Positions 1-5,312 of a stretch of 5,312 bases of DNA are shown in pieces. A model generated the notes under the pieces. That model was not told where the DNA came from, did no database searches, and saw only the letters and a program-made list of their open reading frames with translations. Source of the stretch: Promethearchaeota archaeon (GTDB lineage Archaea > Asgardarchaeota > Lokiarchaeia > Sigyniarchaeales > SOKP01). Where the stretch lies: the NCBI GenBank assembly GCA_030612905.1, contig JAUWNA010000161.1, positions 1 to 5,312 on the forward strand, given 5' to 3'. The position numbers and the translations under genes are program-made. How positions within the stretch are numbered: position 1 is the stretch's first letter; each line of letters begins with the position of its first letter.

Positions 1-132
1 AAAGCAGGATTAATCGAATCTAACAGTTTAAAGGATGTAAAGCCCGGGCAATTTCTAGTAGAAAAAATTGGTGGAATTAAACGAAAAAAATGTAAATCAA
101 TAAATTTGAAAGAGAATCAAGATGAGCACTAA
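1..132 (+). CDS. C-terminal end of an unrecognised protein (5' truncated by window)
   Basis: The first frame is open from base 1 to a TAA at 130-132, giving the last 43 residues of a protein whose start lies outside the window. The other two plus-strand frames hit stops within the first 25 bases or so, so this is the only coding candidate here. The piece is soluble-looking and basic toward its end, with several lysines, one cysteine and no recognisable cofactor motif or membrane segment. Its stop lies inside the next gene (ATGAGCACTAA, an 11-base overlap), which suggests translational coupling and membership of the same operon. I do not recognise the family. It could be a further subunit or the substrate-specific enzyme of the complex encoded downstream, but nothing in the visible residues shows that. 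Confidence 0.65.
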   Translation, partial: KAGLIESNSLKDVKPGQFLVEKIGGIKRKKCKSINLKENQDEH

Positions 133-1234
133 ATCATTTCAAGATTTAATAAATGAAGTACACGATAAAGGCATTTGTCAAGAATGTGGAGGCTGTGTAA
201 GTTTTTGTAGCTCAGCAGAATATAACATTATTGGATTTAAAGATCAATATTCGCCTCCAGAATACATTAACAAGGATAAATGCCTTGAATGTGGAATATG
301 TTATTATATTTGTCCACAAACGCATATTTTAGATGAAAGTCTCAACAAAACATATAAATTTTCTGATTTCTCTTCTATGCCAATTGGATACTATGAAGAT
401 ATATATTCTTGCAGAGCTACCGACAAAGAGTTTTTAGAATATGGAACTGATGGCGGCGTAGTGAACTCAATAATAAATTATTTGATAGAAAAAAAAAAAA
501 TTGATGGAGCAATTGTTTCGAGAACTGACGCTCCCTTTTCCAGAGAAGCAACTTTTGTCGATAATAAACCTGATTTAATAAGATCTTCTGGAGCTAAATT
601 GGATATTTCGCCTCAATTAGATGAGATACAAAAGTTTAGTACTTACACTCATTCAATTCCAGAATTGAATCATTATAAATTTAAAAAATTAGCGGTAGTG
701 GGTACTCCTTGCCAATTATATACGATCAGGTGTATGCAAGATTTAGGAGTGACTCCTTCTGAAAATGTTGAGATATGTCTTGGTTTATTTTGTTATGAAA
801 ACTTCTTTTTTGAAAAGAGTCAAATAGCGAAATTTGAAAAAGATTTTAATATAAAATTCTCCGATATTGAAAAAATTAACATTAAGGAAGATGTAATCTT
901 TAAATTAAAGAGTGATGGAGCAGGAGAAAAAATAATCCACATTCCATTTAATCATTTGAATAGTTACATGCGTTTTGCTTGCAATGCCTGTGATGATTTT
1001 ACAAATATTTTTGCCGATATATCGTTTGGAGGATTAGGCTCGCCAGATAAATACACTACTGTTATTGTCCGAACGGAAAAGGGAAAAAAAGTAATGGCTC
1101 AAGTCATTAGTGATGGTGTAGTTAATTGTTTGGAAATAGATTCAAGCAAAAAAAATAAAATGCTCGAGTTAATTTCGCAATTTTCTCAATCCAAAGTTAA
1201 TCGTAAAGAAGATTTTATGAAAAAGCTAGTATAA
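122..1234 (+). CDS. Coenzyme F420 hydrogenase/dehydrogenase beta-subunit family protein (FrhB/FpoF-like) with N-terminal ferredoxin region
   Basis: This 370-residue protein belongs to the FrhB/FdhB/FpoF family, whose characterised members bind FAD and 4Fe-4S clusters and exchange hydride with F420 in the cytoplasm. Seen in the sequence: two ferredoxin-type cysteine sets at C19/C22/C25/C29 and C54/C57/C60/C64; the FrhB N-terminal region with a DGG motif at 110-112 and an IDGAIVS strand near 127-133; GTPCQ at 194-198; GLFCYEN at 221-227; and CxxC at C287/C290 followed by ADISFG and GSPD (298-309). C197, C224, C287 and C290 are likely ligands of the family's own cluster. The two N-terminal cluster motifs resemble the layout of FpoF/FqoF rather than FrhB proper, which begins directly at the flavin domain. 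One difference is that the first motif lacks the usual proline after its fourth cysteine. ATG 122 is the first possible start because an in-frame TGA lies at 107. The gene overlaps its upstream neighbour by 11 bases, and its own Shine-Dalgarno is weak. In this operon it probably feeds F420H2 electrons into, or draws them from, the Hdr subunits. The family is secure; the true electron carrier is inferred. Confidence 0.93.
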   Translation: MSTKSFQDLINEVHDKGICQECGGCVSFCSSAEYNIIGFKDQYSPPEYINKDKCLECGICYYICPQTHILDESLNKTYKFSDFSSMPIGYYEDIYSCRATDKEFLEYGTDGGVVNSIINYLIEKKKIDGAIVSRTDAPFSREATFVDNKPDLIRSSGAKLDISPQLDEIQKFSTYTHSIPELNHYKFKKLAVVGTPCQLYTIRCMQDLGVTPSENVEICLGLFCYENFFFEKSQIAKFEKDFNIKFSDIEKINIKEDVIFKLKSDGAGEKIIHIPFNHLNSYMRFACNACDDFTNIFADISFGGLGSPDKYTTVIVRTEKGKKVMAQVISDGVVNCLEIDSSKKNKMLELISQFSQSKVNRKEDFMKKLV

Positions 1235-1242
1235 AGTATAAA

Positions 1243-1248
1243 GGGGAG
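1243..1248 (+). promoter_or_regulatory. Ribosome binding site for the HdrC-HdrB fusion gene
   Basis: GGGGAG, continuing as GGGGAGTG, is a strong purine-rich Shine-Dalgarno match in the 20-base gap after the FrhB-like gene. Its GGAG core (1245-1248) ends six bases before the ATA codon at 1255, which is normal spacing. No ATG, GTG or TTG in the correct frame lies within useful distance. The site is what points to a start at or next to 1255 rather than at the GTG at 1405. Confidence 0.7.
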
Positions 1249-1254
1249 TGTATT

Positions 1255-2532
1255 ATAACAGAATCAAAAAAAAAGATTAAGAAAAAAACGTCAACCGACG
1301 ATACTTCGAATCTTTTAAACAAAATATATGAACCAGATTTAAGAAGCCTATTAAAAAGATGTTACCAATGTGGACGGTGTAGCGGAGTTTGTCAATTAAG
1401 CAAGGTGCAAAAATATCCTCCAAGCAAAATAATTCAGCTAATTTTAGAGGGTTTTGAAGAAAAAGTATTAGAGAGCGGGATATTGTGGGAATGTCTTACT
1501 TGTAATCAATGTCTCAAAGATTGTCCTGAGGAAATTAATTTTGCGGATATAGTTAGAATGGCTCGCTATAAGATGAGACAATCAACAAACCAAAACCCCG
1601 ACCAATTAATAGCCCATAAAGGGATTTATACTACAATTTCAGAAATTATGAGCCAGCCTTATATTAACCCAAATAGATCGCTTGATTGGATTCCTAAAGG
1701 TTGTAAAATTTCTGATAAAGGTAATATTTTATATTTTGTAGGGTGTATACCCTTTTTCAATTATGAATTTGATGATATGGATTCTATAGCAGTAAGTACT
1801 CTACAAATTTTATGTAACATTGAAAAAGAACCTATAGTCGTTTTTAAAGATGAAATTTGTTGTGGCCACGATATATATTGGGGTCAAGGAAAGTTGGAAG
1901 AATTTATTAATTTAGCGAGGAAAAATATTGATATGTTTGAGAGAGCAGGAGTTTCAACTATTGTTACTGCCTGTGCCGAATGCTATAGAACTTTTAAAGT
2001 TGATTACCCAAAATTATTTGAAGATTTTGACCAAAAATTTAAAGTAAAACATATTATCGAGTATATTTACGAATTGTGGAAGGAAGGTAAAATTGAATTT
2101 GTAGGTAAAAATGAATCTGAGGTGGCAATATCGTTTACTTATCAAGATCCGTGTAGGTTAAGTAGATTTTTACCTGACGATAACGATAATGATATCACAG
2201 AAATAGTAAGGGAAATATTCAAAGAATTCAAAAAATTAGGTTTTAATTTTAACGAGATGGAGCACAACAAATCAAACTCACTATGTTGTGGCGTAAGTTC
2301 GTGGATGAATTGTAACGAGAAATCTAAGGCTCTTAGATACAAGAGAATGTTAGAAGCCAAATCCGCTGGGACAATGATGGTAACCTCCTGTCCAAAATGT
2401 AAAATACATCTTTCTTGCGTTCAAGGTGATTACGAAGATATTTCTGCAATTGAAATCCTAGATTTCTCTGAGTTTTTAATAAATCATATTAAAGTTATTG
2501 ATTCTAATAAAAAAGGCGAGGTTAAGAATTAA
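1255..2532 (+). CDS. HdrC-HdrB fusion: two 4Fe-4S ferredoxin motifs plus two CCG cysteine domains (HdrD/BamD-like)
   Basis: With an ATA start at 1255 this is a 425-residue soluble iron-sulfur protein. An HdrC-like part carries C36/C39/C42/C46 and C80/C83/C86/C90, enough for two cubane 4Fe-4S clusters. The HdrB-like part has two complete CCG domains: C164, C202-C203, C240, C243 (spacing CX37CCX36CXXC, matching the published consensus) and C300, C344-C345, C379, C382 (CX43CCX33CXXC, looser). In HdrB such five-cysteine sets hold noncubane 4Fe-4S clusters that reduce CoM-S-S-CoB; both sets are intact here. The N-terminus is lysine-rich (residues 5-11). The start is odd: the frame is open from 1207, yet its first ATG/GTG/TTG is GTG 1405, which lies beyond the first cluster motif and has no good ribosome site. 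I chose ATA 1255 from the Shine-Dalgarno at 1243-1248. A sequencing error turning ATG into ATA at base 1257 is equally possible. The gene lies 20 bases after the FrhB-like gene and overlaps the HdrA-like gene by one base. The product likely carries electrons from HdrA to the CCG clusters. Alternatives are HdrD-like, or BamD-like without disulfide chemistry. Confidence 0.88.
   Translation: MTESKKKIKKKTSTDDTSNLLNKIYEPDLRSLLKRCYQCGRCSGVCQLSKVQKYPPSKIIQLILEGFEEKVLESGILWECLTCNQCLKDCPEEINFADIVRMARYKMRQSTNQNPDQLIAHKGIYTTISEIMSQPYINPNRSLDWIPKGCKISDKGNILYFVGCIPFFNYEFDDMDSIAVSTLQILCNIEKEPIVVFKDEICCGHDIYWGQGKLEEFINLARKNIDMFERAGVSTIVTACAECYRTFKVDYPKLFEDFDQKFKVKHIIEYIYELWKEGKIEFVGKNESEVAISFTYQDPCRLSRFLPDDNDNDITEIVREIFKEFKKLGFNFNEMEHNKSNSLCCGVSSWMNCNEKSKALRYKRMLEAKSAGTMMVTSCPKCKIHLSCVQGDYEDISAIEILDFSEFLINHIKVIDSNKKGEVKN
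2518..2522 (+). promoter_or_regulatory. Ribosome binding site for the tandem HdrA-like gene
   Basis: GAGGT lies inside the last codons of the HdrC-HdrB gene, nine bases before ATG 2532. The ATG shares its first base with the TAA stop (TAATG), so the two genes are probably translationally coupled. An in-frame TAA at 2523-2525 separates this ATG from anything upstream and fixes the start. Confidence 0.7.
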
Positions 2533-5312
2533 TGGAAGGGTCGGTATTGGTCATTGGCGCGGGTATTGCTGGAATCCAAACCTCTTTAGATCTAACCGAA
2601 CTTGGATTTAAAGTTTATCTCGTAGAAAAATCACCTTCAATAGGTGGAAGGATGGCTCAACTTGACAAGACTTTCCCTACAAATGATTGTAGCCTCTGTA
2701 TTTTAGCTCCTAAGATGGTAGAAGTTTTTAGAAATCCTAATATTGAGCTAATGACTTACCACGAAGTTAAAAAAATTAGTGGAGATGCTGGAAATTTTAC
2801 CATTACTGTTCTGAAAAAGCCTCGTTATCTTGACGAGTCAAAATGCAAAGGGTGTGGGGATTGCGCGACAAAGTGCCCCAAGATTGAAGTTCCTAATCTT
2901 TTTGATATGAATCTTGGCAAAAGAAAGTCAATTTATATACCTTTTCCACAAGCAGTCCCTCCAGTATACCTAATTGATCCCGAGCTTTGTCTTAAGATAA
3001 CTAAAGGTGTGTGCGGAGTCTGTCAAAAAATATGTACGGTTGAAGCGATAGATTTTGAGCAAAAACCTAAAGATATTATTATTAATTGTGGGGCAATAGT
3101 TGTAGCAACGGGATTCGATATGCCTGCTGAGCGACTCTCTTCTAGATGGGGTTATCGATACCAGAATGTGGTGAGCGCTTTAGAATACGAAAGAATTTTA
3201 TGCGCATCCGGTCCGTTTGGAGGTCATGTGTTACGCCCAAGCGACCAAAATGAACCCGAAAAAATAGCTTTCGTTCAATGTGCGGGATCAAGAGATTTAC
3301 ACGAGAATGTCCCTTATTGTTCGAGCGTGTGTTGTATGTATACTGCAAAAGAAGCAATTATCACGAAAGAACACTCAGATAATTCTGAATGTTTTGTTTT
3401 TAGACACGATATCAGAGCATACGGAAAGAATTTTTATGAATTTACCCAAAGGGCTCAAGACGAGTATGGCGTAAAATATTTTCAGACAAAAATTAGTACT
3501 ATTAAAGAAGATCCAGAAACGAACGACTTAATTTTTCGCTATGAAGATTTAAAAACTGGAACATTTAACGATTTTCGGGCTAATTTAGTAGTATTAGCAA
3601 CACCATTAGTCCCACCAGAAGGAATAATAGAATTAGCTACCGTTTTAGAAATTGACTTAGATAAGTATAATTTCTTTAAAGAAAAATCGTATTTTAATAA
3701 ATCTTTATCCTCAAAAGAAGGTATTTTTTTATGTGGCTTCTGTCAAGGTCCAATGGATATCCCTGAGACTGTGGCTGATGCAAGTGGAGTAGCAGGTCAA
3801 ATAGCATCTTTATTAAATGCAGTTAAATTTACAAACACAAGAGAAAAACAATTAGAAGAACCTGAAAAAGAAGTAAAGATTACAGACGAGCCACGTATAG
3901 GTGTATTAGTTTGTCACTGTGGTATTAATATTGGAAAATATGTTGATATACCAAGTGTTGAGGAATATGTTAAGACCTTACCTTACGTAGTTCATTGTGA
4001 AGCTAATTTGTATTCATGTTCTAGCGATTCTCAAACTAGAATAAAGGAATTAATAAAAGAGTACGACTTAAATCGATTTATTGTAGCTTCATGTACGCCA
4101 AGAACCCACGAATCCCTATTTCAAGAAACGTGCGAAGAGGCTGGAATGAATAAGTATTTATTCGAGATGGTAAATATTAGGGACCAATGTTCTTGGGTCC
4201 ACATGACCGAATATGAAGCCGCAACGGAAAAAAGTAAGGATCTTATACGAATGGCAGTTTCAAAGTCGAGATTGCTTAAACCTCAAAAAGAAGAAACCCT
4301 CAAACTCACGCCAACAGCTTTAGTTATTGGAGGAGGTGTTTCTGGAATGACAGCTGCTCTAAATATTGCATATCAAGAATTTAAAGTTTATCTTGTAGAA
4401 AAAGAGAATGAACTTGGTGGGAATCTCAAACATCTTAATGTGTTATATCCAATCCAAGAAGAAGCTGGTAATTTTCTTAATGGAATCGTAGAAAAAGTCA
4501 AGAGCAATAAAAACATAGAAATTTTCTTAAATTCTAAAATTGAAAGCGTTAAAGGGTTTATAGGTAATTACGATGTATCTATAATAAATTCAAAGAAAAA
4601 GACTAAGGAAATGAAAATTGGGACTATAATTGTCGCAACGGGAGGGCAGGAATTTAAACCAAAAGGGCTCTTTTTATACGACGGCAAAAATAAGAACGTT
4701 ATTACTCAATTAGAATTAGAACAGAAGCTAAAAAGCAAAGATTATTCTTGGTTGGATAATATTAAGCGTATCACTACGATTTTATGCACAAATTCGCGAC
4801 AAAAAGAAGGAATTACTTATTGTTCTAATGTTTGTTGTGGAATTGGTATCAAAAATATCAGTATTTTAAAAGAATTAAAACCTGATCTTGAGATCGTTGT
4901 TCTATATAGAGATATTCAGATGGCTAAAAAGGAGTTTGAAGAATACTACAGAGAGCGTAGAAAGGACGCTATGTTTCTTAGGTATAGTTTGGATAAAATA
5001 CCTCAAATTACAAAAAATAAAGGTAAAGTAGACTTTAACATTAAGCTTTTTGATACAAATTTACAAAGTGACTTAGAATTTGATACAGATCTAATAATAC
5101 TTTCCACTCCTATGGTTCCAGCAGACAACTTGAAAGAATTGGCGAAGATGTTGAAAGTACCTTTGGATAAAAATGGTTTTTTCTTAGAAGCACACGTCAA
5201 ATTACGCCCCTTAGATTTCGCGACTGACGGTATATTTTTGTGTGGTTGCGCTCAATGGCCTAAAAACATCCAAGATTCAATCTCTCAAGCAAATGGTGCT
5301 GCTGGGAGGGCA
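2532..5312 (+). CDS. HdrA-like iron-sulfur flavoprotein with two tandem flavin modules (3' end cut by window)
   Basis: The frame is open from ATG 2532 to the window end: 927 residues, no stop. Module 1 (about 1-429) has an FAD Rossmann motif G9xG11xxG14 with E32, a GGRMAQLDKTFP stretch with C53/C56, an inserted two-cluster ferredoxin domain (C105/C108/C111/C115 and C153/C161/C164/C168), VVATG at 190-194, QCAGSR at 249-254, YCSSVCC at 262-268, DIRAYGK at 293-299 and a closing GIFLCGFCQGP at 397-407. A charged linker follows (about 430-454). Residues 455-585 match the HdrA N-terminal domain: CHCG at 461-464, YSCS at 494-497, CTPRTHE at 521-527 and QCSWVH at 552-557. Module 2 has G600xG602xxG605, E623, GGNLKHL at 629-635, VATGG at 701-705, YCSNVCC at 763-769 and GIFLCGC near the end, but no ferredoxin insert. 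HdrA is the bifurcating flavin subunit of cytoplasmic Hdr complexes. An in-frame stop at 2523 shows that module 1 lacks an N-terminal domain. A C-terminal ferredoxin or MvhD-like extension may follow outside the window. A hub role between the FrhB-like and HdrC-HdrB proteins is inferred from the operon; BamE of benzoyl-CoA reductase is a possible relative. Confidence 0.92.
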   Translation, partial: MEGSVLVIGAGIAGIQTSLDLTELGFKVYLVEKSPSIGGRMAQLDKTFPTNDCSLCILAPKMVEVFRNPNIELMTYHEVKKISGDAGNFTITVLKKPRYLDESKCKGCGDCATKCPKIEVPNLFDMNLGKRKSIYIPFPQAVPPVYLIDPELCLKITKGVCGVCQKICTVEAIDFEQKPKDIIINCGAIVVATGFDMPAERLSSRWGYRYQNVVSALEYERILCASGPFGGHVLRPSDQNEPEKIAFVQCAGSRDLHENVPYCSSVCCMYTAKEAIITKEHSDNSECFVFRHDIRAYGKNFYEFTQRAQDEYGVKYFQTKISTIKEDPETNDLIFRYEDLKTGTFNDFRANLVVLATPLVPPEGIIELATVLEIDLDKYNFFKEKSYFNKSLSSKEGIFLCGFCQGPMDIPETVADASGVAGQIASLLNAVKFTNTREKQLEEPEKEVKITDEPRIGVLVCHCGINIGKYVDIPSVEEYVKTLPYVVHCEANLYSCSSDSQTRIKELIKEYDLNRFIVASCTPRTHESLFQETCEEAGMNKYLFEMVNIRDQCSWVHMTEYEAATEKSKDLIRMAVSKSRLLKPQKEETLKLTPTALVIGGGVSGMTAALNIAYQEFKVYLVEKENELGGNLKHLNVLYPIQEEAGNFLNGIVEKVKSNKNIEIFLNSKIESVKGFIGNYDVSIINSKKKTKEMKIGTIIVATGGQEFKPKGLFLYDGKNKNVITQLELEQKLKSKDYSWLDNIKRITTILCTNSRQKEGITYCSNVCCGIGIKNISILKELKPDLEIVVLYRDIQMAKKEFEEYYRERRKDAMFLRYSLDKIPQITKNKGKVDFNIKLFDTNLQSDLEFDTDLIILSTPMVPADNLKELAKMLKVPLDKNGFFLEAHVKLRPLDFATDGIFLCGCAQWPKNIQDSISQANGAAGRA

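Noticed and set aside
1235..1254. Possible terminator or promoter between the FrhB-like and HdrC-HdrB genes
   Set aside because: The gap is only 20 bases, has no hairpin, and is mostly taken up by the ribosome binding site; co-transcription is simpler.
1248..1280. GTG at 1248 as start, with a frameshift in the A9 run (1266-1274) leading into the HdrC-HdrB frame
   Set aside because: GTG 1248 overlaps the Shine-Dalgarno itself, its frame stops at 1278, and the model needs an extra indel. ATA 1255 needs only a non-canonical start or one substitution.
1405..1407. GTG as start of the HdrC-HdrB gene
   Set aside because: It removes the first CxxCGxCxxxC motif (1360-1392), which is in frame and typical of the family, and it has no convincing Shine-Dalgarno.
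2142..2360. Minus-strand open frame of about 72 codons
   Set aside because: It lies antisense within the second CCG domain of the HdrC-HdrB gene and has no recognisable protein features.
3142..3474. Overlapping minus-strand (3142-3357) and plus-strand (3280-3474) short open frames
   Set aside because: Both are out-of-frame shadows of module 1 of the HdrA-like gene, whose conserved motifs run straight through the region.
3819..3893. Possible boundary between two separate hdrA genes
   Set aside because: The frame is continuous with no stop. The region reads as a charged linker with no good start codon or ribosome site before the CHCG domain, so one fused gene is the better reading.
5003..5200. 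Minus-strand open frame of about 65 codons
   Set aside because: It is antisense to module 2 of the HdrA-like gene and shows no motif or independent ribosome site.

Overview
The window is a compact, AT-rich (roughly one-third G+C by eye), all-plus-strand operon fragment. It encodes an iron-sulfur and flavin electron-transfer complex of the heterodisulfide reductase (Hdr) type. The gene content points to a strict anaerobe. An archaeon using coenzyme F420 is my first guess (methanogen, ANME/alkane-oxidising, Asgard or Bathyarchaeia-like), because an FpoF-type F420H2-oxidising subunit sits directly beside the Hdr genes. Related Hdr and FrhB-family genes also occur in anaerobic bacteria, and the window has no rRNA or other phylogenetic marker, so the assignment is tentative.

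Layout: (1) bases 1-132 hold the C-terminal end of an unrecognised protein. Its stop overlaps the next start by 11 bases. (2) 122-1234 encodes an FrhB/FpoF-family protein with an N-terminal two-cluster ferredoxin region. (3) After 20 bases comes an HdrC-HdrB fusion. Its reading frame is open across an N-terminal 4Fe-4S motif but has no ATG, GTG or TTG before that motif; the best-placed start is an ATA at 1255 behind a good Shine-Dalgarno sequence, giving 425 residues. (4) At 2532, overlapping the previous stop by one base (TAATG), begins an HdrA-like protein that stays open to the window end (927 residues so far). It contains two HdrA-type flavin modules in tandem, with the HdrA N-terminal domain lying between them instead of at the start.

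Working together (inference): the FrhB-like subunit would exchange electrons between F420 and the complex. The double-flavin HdrA would be the flavin and iron-sulfur hub, possibly splitting or merging electron pairs between ferredoxin and other carriers. The HdrC-HdrB fusion would carry electrons through two cubane clusters to two CCG-type cluster sites, where a disulfide or another acceptor or partner is served. No hydrogenase or MvhD gene is visible in the window. The tandem HdrA beside an HdrB/C fusion also recalls BamD/BamE of class II benzoyl-CoA reductase, so a role unrelated to CoM-S-S-CoB is possible.

There is no intergenic stretch over 20 bases. I see no RNA gene, mobile element, CRISPR array, promoter or terminator.
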